Positions 10,166 through 21,320 of a stretch of 64,000 bases of DNA are shown here, piece after piece (position 1 is the stretch's first letter; the number at the start of each line of letters is the position of its first letter). Location: assembly GCA_033557465.1 (NCBI GenBank), contig CM066034.1:412216159-412280158 (forward strand). The letters run 5' to 3'. The DNA is from Ichthyophis bannanicus (lineage: Eukaryota; Chordata; Amphibia; Gymnophiona; Ichthyophiidae). Made by a program: the position numbers and the translations under genes. The notes under the pieces were generated by a model. That model saw only the letters and a list, made by a program, of their open reading frames with translations, was not told where the DNA came from and did not search any database.

Positions 10166-11245
10166 TCTAGTCACCTTCTTCCCAACATAGATTATGGGCA
10201 GACCCTCGATGCTCATCCTTCCTGACTTATTTGCTGCTTTCAGCACTGTTGATTACTACCTGTTCCTTGATACTTTGTCCTTACTTGGCTTACAGGACTC
10301 TGTTCTGTATTGGCAATATCTTACGGGCCCAATATGTGGTGAAGGCTAGCCGAACTTTAGACCCAGATATCCAGTGCCAGAGCCATATCTGGCCACTGGC
10401 ACTGAATGTCTGGTTCAGCTGGATAACAATGAAACTAACCGGGCAGCGGCAATATTCAGCCACTACCCACTCGCGGCAAAGGTTAGGCCATCCTTTAAAG
10501 TTCCTAACTTTCACCACATAGTGATAACCAGGCAACAGCTCAATATCACTGCTGCCTGGTTATTGCCAGGTGCCGCCCACTCTGTCCCCAAAATGCCCCA
10601 TGCAAGTTGGTTAGCATTGGGGCATGCAGTGGCAGTATCTGTGTTTTTTCAGTGGCACTGAATATCCCAGTCAGCATGATTAACGTGGTTAACAGGTCTG
10701 CTAACCACATTAATCTCTTTGAATATCCCCACTACAAATTCAGGGGGTAATTTTATAAACTTATGGTTCATAAAGCTATGCCTTACACACATAAAAGATC
10801 TTTTATAAAATTACCCCAGGAGTTATGTCATACAGATTGTATGCATATACACCAGATTCTGAACTGGTGTATATGTCCATGGCTTTCCATCCAGCCATAA
10901 TTTCTGCCAGTTTACCCGTATTATTTTATAAAAATACATAGGAACCTATATGTCTTTATAAAGTAGGTTAAAAATAAGTGTATTCTTGCCCTCTCAGTCT
11001 AGGTGGCCTGTTATAAATTTATCTCTTATTGTAAGTTCTGGTGAGTCGTCCTCCACCACTATTCCACTATCAATCGGTATACCTCAGGGCTCTGTCTTAG
11101 GACCTCTTCTCTCTCTCTGTATTTGTTCTCTTTGTTGCCTGATCTTTAGTTTAATCTTTATGCTGATGATTCTCAGTTTTATCTCTTTACACCAGAAATT
11201 TCACCAGGAATCCAGTCCAAAATCTCAGCCTGTTTGTTTGACATA
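10166..11245 (+). pseudogene. L2 fragment, split by a foldback repeat
   Basis: Bases 10200-10320 give LPDLFAAFSTVDYYLFLDTL and LLGLQDSVLYW, the first catalytic region of L2 reverse transcriptase with the second Asp lost. Coding sense resumes near 10990 (VINLSLIVSSGESSSTTIPL), followed by GIPQGSVLGPL and a degraded YADD region (LMLMILSFISL in a shifted frame). The 650-base block between is a separate non-coding insertion. Confidence 0.65.
10325..10975. repeat. Foldback-type insertion with GATATTCAGTG motifs
   Basis: The block contains repeated, oppositely oriented GATATCCAGTGCC / GGCACTGAATATCC motifs near 10367-10410 and 10650-10670. It also holds a small hairpin-like element with GGGGTAATTTTATAAA near 10744 and TTTATAAAATTACCCC near 10802-10817. 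Related motifs recur near 15033, 15120 and 21950. It looks like one or two non-autonomous DNA elements; the superfamily is not determined. Confidence 0.45.
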
Positions 11246-11249
11246 GGGG

Positions 11250-11496
11250 TGTGCAGGCCCAAAACTTTTGTTTTGTTCATTTTAAAAATGTGTTTATTTT
11301 CATATTGTATTGTTTCCATTCAGTAGTGCACACTATTGTGCAAGATTATACATTGTTGTGCCATAGAATGCGCTATTGAGCAATAGTGTGCACTATGACA
11401 TATTATTGCTCAATAAAGCACGGTATTGTGCAATAGGGCACACTATTGACGGCATCTGGAAAATGACAACCATTTGAGATTTAACACTAAAAATTG
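11250..11496. repeat. Unclassified repeat with TAGTGTGCACTATTG palindromes
   Basis: Starts near GGGGTGTGCAGGCCCAAAAC and carries repeated variants of a GTGCACTATTGTGCA motif, several of them palindromic. It is non-coding. It may be a degraded non-autonomous DNA transposon, but I cannot place it. Confidence 0.35.
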
Positions 11497-11732
11497 CAGG
11501 GCTAGCTGGAAGAAGGAAGTGATAGTGCCTCTGTATAAGTCTTTGGTGAGACCTCATTGGGAGTATTGTGTATAATTCTGGAGACCACACCTTCCAAAGG
11601 ATATAAACAGGATGGAGTCGGTGCAGAGGGTGGTACCAAAATGGTCAGTGGACTGCGTCGTAAGGCATACGGGGACAGACTTATGTATACTTTGGAGGAA
11701 AGGCGGGAGAGGGGCAATATGATAGAGAAATG

Positions 11733-13572
11733 ATCTAAGCCAAATCCTATGCAAAATACTGAACCAGTCCTTTCTAACAGGCTCATTCCCCCAGAGTCTT
11801 AAACACACCTCTATCAAGCCTCTACTAAAAAACAGTAAGCTTGATCCATCCAAAGCTGAATCATTTAGGCCAATCTCAAGCATCCCCCAGCTTGCAAAAA
11901 TCATCGAGAAAGCTGCCCAACAACAACTCCAGCATCATATTGACACAGAAGCACCACTAGACAAATCACAGCATGGATTCAGAGAAGCACATGGAGTCGA
12001 CACAATCCTTACAACCCTATTCAACGATCTGATCACAGGATTAAACAACATCAAACAAGGATTTATTCTCATCTTTTTAGACATTTCCGCCGCATTCGAT
12101 TCTGTGAACCACGATATACTACTGCAACGCCTGAGAGAAAAGGGGATTCGAAGCACAGCACTAGAATGGTGTAGATCCTACCTTTCCAATAGGTGGCAAC
12201 AAGTTAAAACAGGCCAGGAATCCTCAGAACCATTCCTACAGTCTCAAGGGGTACCACAAGGATCTTCACTATCGGCGTTAATGTTCAATGTTTATATGCA
12301 GCCGATATGTGAATTGATCAGATCCTTCAACGTACAATGCCTGGCATACGCTGATGACATCCTCATATACATGCCGTTCAAAACTGACCAACCAGTGTAT
12401 ACTCCAATAATCAACTGCTTTGGAGCAGTAGCTGAATGGCTGCTGACTCAAAACCTAAGAATAAATCATAGCAAAACTGATGTCCTATTTGTCACAAGGA
12501 ATCTTAAGTTCGTACCTCCTCCGTCGTTGCTGATCAACAACATAGAACTGACGTCCAAACCCACGATCCGATACCTCGGCATAACATTAGATCAACACCT
12601 GGATATGACAATGCATGTGAAGAATGTGACAAAGAATATATATCACAAGATCAGAACACTACGCCACCTCCGTCCACTACTGGACTATACTGATTTCCGA
12701 TCAACCTTCCAGGCACTAGTCCTCCCACATCTAGATTTTGCAAACATCATCCTCCATGGGCTCTCTCAATCAACATTAAATCCACTTCGTCTGGCTATGA
12801 ATACAGCTGCAAGAGTCCTCTCTGGATCACCAAGGTCTGCTCATATAACGCCTATCATGAAAGACCTACACTGGCTACCTCTACAAGCCAGACTCTCATA
12901 TAAGTCACTAGTCTTGACCTTCAAAGCCATGAATATCTACCCACCAACACCAATCAGAAAACTAATCCATAACACCCCTGAAAATAGAAACAGAAGGACT
13001 ACAACTATGAACACCTTAATAGTTCCCAAGATGATGACATCATGTACTAAAGCTACATCAAACAGAGCTTTTTCATTATTCGCACCCAGGAACTGGAATA
13101 TACTTCCCCATGAAATCCGCGGCATCAAAAGCCTATTACAATTCCGCAAAGCTGTAAAGCATCACTTATTCACAAAATACTACCCAGAAGTGACCACAGA
13201 CACTCACACAGCCAACAGGCCTCCCACCCACACCAAACACTTTAACACCTTTATCCAATCAGAAAATGGTTAGTTCCCACGATATTTCACTTTACTTCTA
13301 CTGACCCATGCCACCCATGAATTCACGTACAATATCCACTCGAGTTTAAATATGGTATATAATAAAAGCACATTCATAGTATAATGTTGATTGTACATAG
13401 TTATATATAATAAAAGCATATTCATAGTATAATGTTGATTGTACATAGTTATCCCTGTTATTCCATGTTATATTCCCTTGTTCTCTGTAAACTCGATGTT
13501 ACCTGTACACATTGCAGTATATTTTGTTCATTGTACACCGCACTGATTTTAATAGCGCGGTATATAAGAGAT

Positions 13573-13601
<29 letters not shown>
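11733..13601 (+). mobile_element. L2-clade LINE, 5'-truncated
   Basis: Sequence from the N-terminal side of the reverse transcriptase through a 3' end reading CACTGATTTTAATAGCGCGG, TATATAAGAG and a (AAAT)n tail at 13575-13604. The flanks are the two halves of one CR1-A element, so both boundaries are well defined. Confidence 0.85.
11760..13273 (+). pseudogene. L2 reverse transcriptase, long open C-terminal part
   Basis: From 12104 to the TAG at 13273 there are 389 uninterrupted codons. Upstream, FLDISAAFDSVNHDILLQRL (about 12070-12133) joins in the same frame before the ATG, and earlier codons (LTGSFPQSLKHTS, then QHGFREAHGVD) are recognisable with breaks. Motifs: SYLSNRWQQVKTG, GVPQGSSLSALMFNVY, LAYADDILIYMPF (catalytic YADD, about 12340-12378), ITLDQHLDMTMHVKNV and LHWLPLQARLSYKSL. 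It ends with the typical L2 tail domain. The endonuclease is absent because the element is 5'-truncated, so it cannot move by itself. Confidence 0.85.
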
Positions 13602-13604
<3 letters not shown>

Positions 13605-13886
13605 CCTCTGTAGCATAAATGCACAGGAGGAGAGCCTCTTTCAATTGAAAGAGAGCTGTGCAACGAGGAGGCATAGGATGAAGGTGAAAGGGGATAGACT
13701 TAGCAGTAATATGCGGAAATATTTCTTTACGTGGAGGCAATAGAGGTAATGACAGTATCTGAATTTAAGAAAGCATGGGACAGACATAGAAGATCTCTAA
13801 AGAAAATAAAGGGACTGTAATAATTGGTATGGAAGGGCAGACTGGATAAACGGTATGGTCTTTATCTGCTGTCATGTCTGCTGTCA

Positions 13887-13929
13887 AATAAATAAATAAA
13901 TAAATAAATGTTTCCCTGTTTCATCATTT
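13887..13929. repeat. (AAAT)n tract
   Basis: A short AAAT microsatellite following the CR1-A end. It is probably the tail of another inserted LINE or simple expansion. Confidence 0.6.
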
Positions 13930-14685
13930 CCTATTTTGCCCAGATTGACACTTTCATTCTAAATAAAAGCACATCTCTTGTCTGACATTGCTGCCCTGGA
14001 TGTCTCATTGTCATCTGAAAAATCCCCTTTCTCTATTTCTGTGGATAACACATTCATCCTTCTGGTTTTCTCAGCTTGTGATCTTAGGGTCATCTTTGAT
14101 TTTTCTCTCTTTTTCTCTACTGTTAAAACCTGTTGGTTCTTTCTCTATCATATCACCAAAATCTGTTCCTTCATTTCTGAACAAACTACCAAAACATTCT
14201 CTTCACCTCTTGCTTGGACTATTGCAACCTGCTCGTCACAGGTCTTCCACTGTTCCATCTCTCTCCACTTCAATCTATTCAAAATCCTGCTGCATAATTT
14301 ATATTCCACTAATGTCACTACACTTACATAATCCCTATTCTCAAGTCACTTTATTGGCTTCCTGTTTTCAGATATAGTTTATACCTCTCTTACTCACCTA
14401 CAATTGCATTCATTCTGCAACTCCTGTTTGTCTTTTATCTCTTATATCTATCTATATTCCTTCTTAGGAACTCTGCTCATCAAGTAATTCACTCTTATCT
14501 CTGCCATTCTCCTCCACTGCCAATCACAGACTCTCTTCTTTCCATCCTGTTGTGCCATATGCCTGAAATAAACTTTTTGAGTTGGTGCATCATTCACCGT
14601 TTCTGACCCTATTGAAATCTAGTCACAAAAAAGAGCTGGTACCAAGACTGGCAAATTTCCAGGTATTGACAACCCCTTCTTTATT

Positions 14686-14720
14686 GACCCCAATGCGTTT
14701 CGGCCATAGGCCTTTTTCAG
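14686..14720 (-). ncRNA. Hammerhead ribozyme-like core (degenerate)
   Basis: CTGAAAA in place of CTGANGA, a GGCC/GGCC stem II with a TAT loop, GAAAC, and a GGGGTC cleavage-side segment. One core base differs, so self-cleavage is doubtful. Confidence 0.4.
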
Positions 14721-14872
14721 GGGGATATGGGAGACAAACCTTTAAAAATCCTGACTGTATAAAAGGCTAATGCATGCTACAATATTGAGGACAGAATTTG
14801 CTACTCCACTTGTAGCGAGCATTAGCCTTTCTCGTACAGTCAGGATTTTTAAAGTTTTGTCTCCCATATCCC

Positions 14873-14908
14873 CCTAAAGAAGGCCTATGGCCGAAATGCG
14901 TTGGGGTC
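14873..14908 (+). ncRNA. Hammerhead ribozyme-like core (degenerate)
   Basis: CTAAAGA in place of CTGANGA, the same GGCC-TAT-GGCC stem II, GAAAT, and GGGGTC. It is the inverted sister of the core at 14686-14720. Confidence 0.4.
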
Positions 14909-15030
14909 AATAAAGAAGGGGTTGTCAATACCTGGAAATCCACCAGTCTTGGTACCAGCTCTTTTTTGTGACTAGTTGATTGCTGCAGGTAGTTTGTGCC
15001 TTATTCAAATCTAGCCTAAAAGACCACTGA

Positions 15031-15740
15031 CCTGATATTCAGTGACACTTATTGCGTTAGCAGTGTCTGCTAACCTCATAAGTGCTGCTGACTAAGTTAT
15101 TAAGCTGCACTATAGAGAGAGTGCCACTGAATATTCTTACAGACCACCTCAACATTATCCGGATAGTGTTATGGCAGTCCATAGGATGAGTGGTGAATTA
15201 TCCATATTTAATGCTGTTGTACAGATACTATCTTTATTACTTAGGACAGCAGCAAAGCTGACCTAAGACTATAGGGGTCATTCTGTCCCATGAATAGCGG
15301 GGATGGACGTCCCATTGGGACATCCATCCCCACCATTCGTCCCCCTGCTGGTCCCGGCAATATCCTCCTTGTACAAACAGCGGGATTGTACGGGGAGGCC
15401 TAGACAGGGGAGAGAGAGGGCATTTCAGAGACAGAGCGAGGCAGGGCATGGGCAGGCTGTGACCCTGGATGTTCACGGCCGATTCAGAGGTTGACCCTCT
15501 ATGTCCAGGGCCTCGAATCTAGATGGGGACTTATTCCACCTCAAAGGTGGAATAAGTCCCCTGGACGGAGGGGGATTGCGGTGCGGGACCTGGGGATGCA
15601 GGTGAGAGGGCACAGGGGGTTCCCCACATCCTGAACCAAGCCTTGGAAGATCATATCATGGGTCAGGCTGTGGGGAAAAAAGAGGTTTGTTTGGTGGCCA
15701 GGGATCGTGGCTCCTGAATGGAGCCGCGATGCCATGGCGA
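15031..15740. other. Repeat debris, no gene recognised
   Basis: Near 15033-15125 there is another pair of oppositely oriented TGATATTCAGTG / CACTGAATATT motifs, which suggests a foldback remnant of the family at 10.3 kb. The rest (15230-15740) is GC-rich with local inverted segments, for example around GGTGGAATAAGTCCC near 15533-15560. No coding signature is seen. Confidence 0.4.
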
Positions 15741-15825
15741 CAGGGCTGGCCCATCCATTGAGCAAGAATATTTTTTGCACAGGGCCCCGCGTTTCAGGGG
15801 GCCCCGCACAACAAACATCTTGCAT

Positions 15826-16229
15826 CAGCCCAACTAGGTTAAAAAAACCACAAACCGGCTGCTGCTGCCGCTGCCGCCATGACAGCGGCAGAATCGAGCA
15901 TCCCACGGGGCCCCCCCTGCCCTGCAGAGTCCTCCATGCAGCCTGAGCATCGGCTGTCAGAGTCGCGCAAAGAGAGAGAGCTTCTCCTCTCGTGGCTCTG
16001 TTAATCCCGCCGCGTGGCTGATGGGATTTCCCATCAGCCCTGCAGCGGGATTAACAGAGCTGCGAGAAAGGGAAACTCACCCTTCGCGTGGCTCTGAAAA
16101 GCCTGCGCTGAGGCCACATGGAAGACTCTGAAGGGCAGGGGGGACCCCGCGGGATGCTCGATTCTGCCGCTGCCACAGCGGCAGCGGCAGCAGTAGCCGG
16201 TTTGTGTTTTTTTTAACCTAGCTGGGCTG
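15826..16229. repeat. GC-rich imperfect palindrome, arms about 200 bp
   Basis: Sequence around CAGCCCAACTAGGTT at 15826 is mirrored by AACCTAGCTGGGCTG ending at 16229, centred on GGGATTTCCC at 16023-16032. The arms are diverged with several mismatches. The equivalent palindrome in the second hAT copy (28620-29023) is nearly perfect. Confidence 0.8.
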
Positions 16230-17700
16230 ATAGGGGGGGAGGGGGTTAGGACTGGTAATGGGCTATGGGGGGGTTAGGACTGTTAATGGGCTATGGGGGG
16301 GTTAGGACAGGTAATAGGCTATGGGGGGCTAAGACTGGAAATGGGCTGATGGGAGGTTAGTACTGGTAATGGGTTATGGGGGGTTAGGACTGGAAATGGG
16401 CTGATGGGGGGGTTAGAACTGGGCTATGGGGGAGCTAAGACTGGAAGTGGGCTGATGGGGGGTTACGACACGTAATGGGCTGTGGGGGGGCTAAGACTAC
16501 AAGTGGGCTGATGGGGGGCTTATGACTGGTAATGGGCTATGGGGGGCTAGGACTGGAAATGGGCTGATGGGGGGGTTAGGACTGGTAATGGGCTATGGGG
16601 GGCTAAGACTGGAAGTGGGCTGATGGGGGGTTAAGACAGGTAATGGGCTGTGCGGGGGCTAAGACTACAATTGGGCTGATGGGGGGCTTAGGACTGGTAA
16701 TGGGCTATGGGGGGGAAAGGACTGGAAATGGGCTGATGGGGTTAGGACTGGGTTGATGCGGGGGGTTAGGACTGGTAATGGGCTATGGGGGGGCTAAGAC
16801 TGGAAGTGGGCTGATGGGGGGTTACAACATGCTGTGGGGGGGCTAAGACAACAAGTGGGCTGATGGGGGGCTTAGGACTGGTAATGGGCTATGGGGGGGC
16901 TAGGAATGGTAATGGGCTGATGGGGGGGTTAGGACTGGAAGTGGGCTGATGGGGGGTTAGGACTGGTAAGGGGCTATGTGGTGTGGGGGCTGAGTGGAAA
17001 TGGGCGGATGGGGTTAGGACTGGTAATGGACTGTGTGAGGGGTAAGACTGAAAATGGGGTGATGGGGGTTAAGACTAGTAATGGGCTGTGGGGGGGTAAG
17101 ACTGAAAATGGGCTGATGGGGGGGTTAGGACTGGTAATGGGCTATGGGGGGCTAGGACTGGTAATGGGATGGGGGTTGCTAGGACTGGAAATGGGCTGAG
17201 TGGAAGGGGGGCTTAAACTGCAAATAGCTGATGGGGACAGGGGCTTGGAATGGAAATGGGCTGTGAGGGGAGGGAGCTAGGACTGGAAATGGGCTGGTGG
17301 AGGGGCTAGGATAGGACTGGAAATGGGCTGTTGGGGGTGCTAAGGTTGGAAATGGGCTGTGGTGGGGGCTTGAATTGAAATGGACTCATGGAGGGTCTAG
17401 AACTGGAAGTAGGCTCATGGGGGGGGTTTGGATTGGAAATGGGCTGAGTGGAGGGGAGCTAGGATTTGACATGGGCTGATGGTGGGGCTAGGAAAGGACT
17501 AGAAATGAGCTGATGGGGGGCTGGGATTGGAAATGAGCTGATGGAGGGACTCGAATAGGACTGGAAATGGATGGTGGGAGCTAGGACTGGAAATGGGCTG
17601 ATGGTGGGGCTAGGATAGGATTGGAAATGGGCTGATGGGGGTCTAGGACTGGAAATGGGCTGATGCAGGGATTAGAAGGGAGCAGATGCTTGGTGGGGCT
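16230..17700. repeat. G-rich minisatellite, about 27-32 bp unit
   Basis: Dozens of units of the form GGGGGGTTAGGACTGG followed by TAATGGGCTATG or AAATGGGCTGATG. The spacing is irregular and the G-runs vary in length. Open frames inside it are repeat artefacts. The same minisatellite, complementary strand, occupies about 27640-28600. Confidence 0.9.
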
Positions 17701-18440
17701 GGAACTAGAAGGGAGCTGATGTTGGGGGAGGATTAGAATGGGATGGAGCTGGGAGAGTGAAATGGAGAGGGAAACATATTTTGTGTGGGAGGGAAGACAA
17801 ATCTACAATTGGCCGGATATTGGGAGAGTAAGTGGGGATTGAGGATGGAGGGGTAAAATTTGAGTGGATGAAATAGGAATGAGGAAAGAGCAAAAGGAGA
17901 AAGATTAGTATGTTAAAGCAGATGTAGAGAGAGAATGGAAAAAAAGAACTAGAAGAGAGAAGAAAGGACAAATGGACAGCAGATGGAGAGTTAGCAGAAG
18001 ACACGAAGAAACTAGAAGAAAGTGGCTGGAACAATTGTAACTGAAAAAAAATGCACAAAAGGTAGAAAAATATCTCTTTATTTTGAATTTATTAACTGGA
18101 ATATGTCAGCTCTGGAAAATGTGCATCATTAACGTCTGCGCTTTGTTTAGTACAAGAGGAAATTAATTTATAGTTTTATTTCTACAGAGTTGTACATTCC
18201 AAGTTTGGCTTTTGGGGTTCCCAGTTTAATTATTGTCTTCCTGTTTGGTGATGGTCTATGTTCTGCATGTGTAACTGAGCTGAGGTATTCGGTTTATATA
18301 ATTCCTATTTGACATTGCCACTTGTTCTCTTTCCCCAGAAGGTCATGTATTGTTATTCTCTGAAATGTATTGGTTTAATATTTGCAGTGTTGCCTTTTGA
18401 TAGTTAGGGTATGGTGCTTTGTGAGTCCTGGTAGTGCTGT
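17701..18440. other. hAT internal non-coding segment
   Basis: Non-coding sequence shared, inverted, with about 26920-27640 of the second hAT copy. No protein signature. Its right edge TGCTGTTAGGATA is the CR1-B insertion point; the unbroken version is at about 26885-26900 in the other copy. Confidence 0.6.
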
Positions 18441-18619
18441 TAGGATAAGAACATAAGAACATAAGATATGCCATACTGGGTCAGACCAAGGTCCATCAAG
18501 TCCATTATCCTGTTTCCAGCAGTGGCCCATCTAGGTCATACGTACCTAGCAGTTTTCCCAAAAGACACATGTTCCTCAATGCTTGTACTGGGTCAAGCAT
18601 TGATATCCTGGGTCCCTTC

Positions 18620-20277
18620 TTAATGATGGTTTATAGACCTTTCCTCCAGGAACTTGTCCAAACCTTTTTTAAACCCAGATACACTAACAGCCTTTACTAC
18701 ATCCTCAGGTAACAAATTCCAGAGTTTGATTACACGTTGAGTGAAAAAATATTTTCTTTTATTAGTCTTAAATAGTTTACCCTGTAGCTTCATTGCATGT
18801 CCCCTAGTCTTTCTATATTCTGATAGCGTAAACAATCGATCTACGTTTACCCATCCCACTCCGTTCATTACTTTATAGACTTCTATCATATCTCCCCTCA
18901 GCTGTCTCTTTTCCAGGTTAAAGAGCCCTGACCTTTTTAGCCTTTCTTCATAGGAGTATCCTTCCATCCCCTTTACCATTTTGGTGGCTCTTCTCTGAAC
19001 CTTTTCTAATAAAGCTATATCCTTTTTAAGATACGGCGACCAGAACTGCACACAGTATTCAAGGTGCGGTCTCACCATGGAACGGTATAGAGGCATTATA
19101 ATATCTTTTGTTTTATTTTCCATTCCTTTCCTTATGATACCTAGCATTCTATTTGCTCTCTTGGCTGCCGCTGCACACTGGGCCAAGGGTTTTAACATGT
19201 TATGCACAATGACGCCTAAATCTTTTTCCTGGGTGGTGGTTCCCAATGTGGAACCTTGCATTGTGTAACCATAGTTTGGGTTGTTCTTCCCTAGGTGCAT
19301 AACTTTGCACTTGTCCACATTAAATTTCATCTGCCATTTTGATGCCCAGTCTTCCAATTTATCAAGATCCTCTTGCAATTTTCCACAATCCTCTTGGGTT
19401 TTAACAACTTTAAATAGTTTTGTGTCATCTGCAAATTTGATAACTTCAGTCGTTATTCCATTTTCCAGGTCATTTATGAATATGTCAAAAAGCAGCGGAC
19501 CCAGCACAGATCCCTGGGGTACACCACTATTCACCTTTTTCCATTGGGAAAATTGGCCATTTAGCCCTACCCTTTGCTTTCTATCTTTTAACCAGGTCCC
19601 GATCCACAGTAGTACACTGCCTCCTATCCCATGACTCTTTAGTTTTGCCAAAAGTCTCTGATGAGGGACCTTGTCAAAGGCTTTCTGAAAGTCCAGATAC
19701 ACTATATCAACCGACTCACCTTTGTCCGTCTGTTTATTCACACTTTCAAAAACACATAACAGATTAGTAAGACAAGATCTTCCTTGTCTAAAGCCATTAG
19801 GCCATGACTATCTACATGCTGAGTAATTTTATTCTTTATGATGGTTTCTACCATTTTTCCCAGTACTGACATGAGGCTCACCGGTCTGTAGTTTCCCAGA
19901 TCACCCCTGGAACCCTTTTTAAAAATTGGTGTTACATTGGCGATCCTCCAATCTTCAGGTATTAGAGATGATTTTAATGATAGTTCACAGATTACTAATA
20001 GCAGGTCTGCGATCTCATATTTCAGTTCTTTCAACACCCTTGGATGTATACCATCCGGCCCAGGTGATTTGCTACTCTTCAGTTTATCTAATAGTTGTAA
20101 TACATCTTCCCGATGTATAGATATTTCCCTCAATTCTTCCACACATTTAAATACCACTTCAGTCATGGGTAACATCCCTACATCTTCCTCAATAAAGACC
20201 GAAGCAAAGAATTCATTCAGTCTCTCTGCTATCACCTTGTTGCCTCTTAGTGCCCCTTTAACTCCTCTTATCATCTA
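18620..20277 (-). pseudogene. CR1-B reverse transcriptase
   Basis: This enzyme would copy CR1 RNA at a nicked target. The downstream part is 373 uninterrupted codons (19741 down to 18620): VYLDFQKAFDKVPHQRLL (first catalytic Asp), [29 protein letters not shown] (catalytic pair near 19420-19440), WQMKFNVDKCKVMHLGK, MVRPHLEYCVQFWSPYLKK and LEKRQLRGDMIEVY. The upstream part (20274 down to about 19800) has SSKSPGPDGIHPRVLKEL, DWRIANVTPIFKKGSRGD and NYRPVSLMSVLGKMVE. The two are joined by a single frame change near 19790-19810 around the GFRQGRSC motif. It is the best-preserved CR1 reverse transcriptase in the window. Confidence 0.85.
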
Positions 20278-20944
20278 ATGGTCCAACCGACTCTCTCATA
20301 GGTTTTTTGCTATGAATGTACTTGAAAAAATCTTTATTTCGCGTTTTTGCTTCCGCAGCAAGCTTCTTCTCAAATTCTCCCTTTGCCTTCTTTATCAATG
20401 CCTTGCATTTGACCTGCCAGTGCTTGTGTTGTTTCTAGGTTTCGTCGTTTGGCTCTTTTTTCCATTTCCTGAAAGATGCTTTTTTGACAACAACAGCCTC
20501 TCTGGCCTCACCTTTAAACCATGCTGGCAGTTTTTTGGACTTCCTTCCACTTTTCTTAAAGCGTGGAATACAGCTGGTCTGGGCTTCCAAGATAGTATTT
20601 TTCAACAACACCCAAGCTTGATGTAAGTCTTTAACCTTTGCAACTCCTCCTTTTAGTTTTTTCTTAACTATTTTCCTCATTTTATCATAGTCTCCCTTGC
20701 GAAAGTTAAAAGGTAGTACTGTGGATTTCCTTACTATCCCTCCTCCACTAATTAAATCAAAGGCGATCATGCTATGATCACTATTGTCAAGTGGCCCCAA
20801 CACCCTTATCTCTTGCACTAGATCTGGTGTTCCACTAAGGACTAGGTCTAATATGGCTTCCCATCTGGTCGGTTCATGAACCAGCTGCTCCAAGAAGCAG
20901 TTATTTATGTCAACTAGGAACTTTATCTCCCTAGCAGGTAACAC
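20278..20944 (-). pseudogene. CR1-B endonuclease C-terminus and linker
   Basis: The open part 20944-20435 contains LEQLVHEPTRWEAILDLVLS and NSDHSMIAFDL, the C-terminal block of an apurinic-type endonuclease with its SDH active-site motif. A basic linker follows (RKGDYDKMRKIVKKKLKGG, then KLPAWFKGEAREAVV). The linker ends at a frame break before the reverse transcriptase near 20278-20435. The N-terminal catalytic Glu and Asn are not present. Confidence 0.75.
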
Positions 20945-21029
20945 TGACCCAGTCGATACCGGGGTAATTGAAACACTTATTAAAAGTGGGCTGCTACACA
21001 GTACCCTGTCCTGTGCTGCTGAGGTAAGC

Positions 21030-21320
21030 TATATTTTTATTTGATTTAAATTATAGCTCTTTGCTGCTGCTAGGCTCTAACTTATTATGAAATTTAAACT
21101 ACAAGCTCCCTGCTGGGTTCTAAATTTAACCATAAAGCTCTCTTCTGTGTTTTAAATTTAAACTAAAAGTACTTTGCTGATGCTAGGCCCTGATTGACTA
21201 TTACATTTAAACTACAGCTCTCTGCTGGGTTCCAAATTTAACCAGAAAGCTCTCTTCTGTGTTTTAAATTTAAACTTAAACTGCTGCTACTAGGCCCTGA
21301 CTGATTTAACAAAAAATAGT
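21030..21320. repeat. Tandem repeat, unit about 110-120 bp, CR1-B 5' side
   Basis: Two to three units share AAATTTAAACTA, AGCTCTCTGCTGGGTTC, AAATTTAACCA, AAAGCTCTCTTCTGTGTTTT and GCTAGGCCCTGA. It lies upstream (minus-strand sense) of the CR1-B coding part and inside the insertion boundaries, so it is probably the 5' UTR repeat array of this CR1. Confidence 0.65.

Larger units (their letters stand above)
11497..13886 (+). mobile_element. CR1-A 3' fragment split by an L2
   Basis: Bases 11497-11730 read SLVRPHWEYCV, then FWRPHLPKDINRMESVQRV and LEERRERGNMIE. The same CR1-A resumes at 13602 (CTCTGTAGCATAAATGCACAGG, read with a break) and continues to its 3' end near 13886. The copies at 47.2-47.8 kb and 48.1-51.7 kb show these halves joined, so L2 11733-13601 is a later insertion. 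Confidence 0.8.
14621..14972. mobile_element. Penelope-derived foldback with two hammerhead-like cores
   Basis: Two arms of roughly 150 bases are inverted around a centre near 14796: AGTCACAAAAAAGAGCTGG at 14621 and its complement ending at 14972. Each arm carries one copy of a hammerhead-like core. Arm 2, plus strand, about 14873-14908: CCTAAAGA, GGCC-TAT-GGCC, CGAAATGCG, GGGGTC. Arm 1, minus strand, about 14720-14686: CTGAAAA, GGCC-TAT-GGCC, CGAAACGCA, GGGGTC. The hammerhead consensus is CUGANGA, stem II, GAAA, so each copy has a one- or two-base departure. Hammerhead motifs are known in Penelope-like elements, hence this assignment. Confidence 0.55.
13930..15030 (+). pseudogene. L2 C-terminal fragment, split by a Penelope-derived foldback
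   Basis: Coding sense of an L2 tail is visible: CDLRVIFDFSLFFST, VKTCWFFLYHITKICSF and, across frames, WLPVFRYSLYL, then HSYLCHSPPLP. It resumes after the insert as CAAATCTAGCCTAAAAGACC near 15005-15030. Many frame changes are present. The insert at 14621-14972 is described separately. Confidence 0.6.

Noticed and set aside
16978..17199. Open frame through the G-rich minisatellite
   Set aside because: The peptide is only the translated repeat unit; other frames are equally open and no start context or conserved domain is present.
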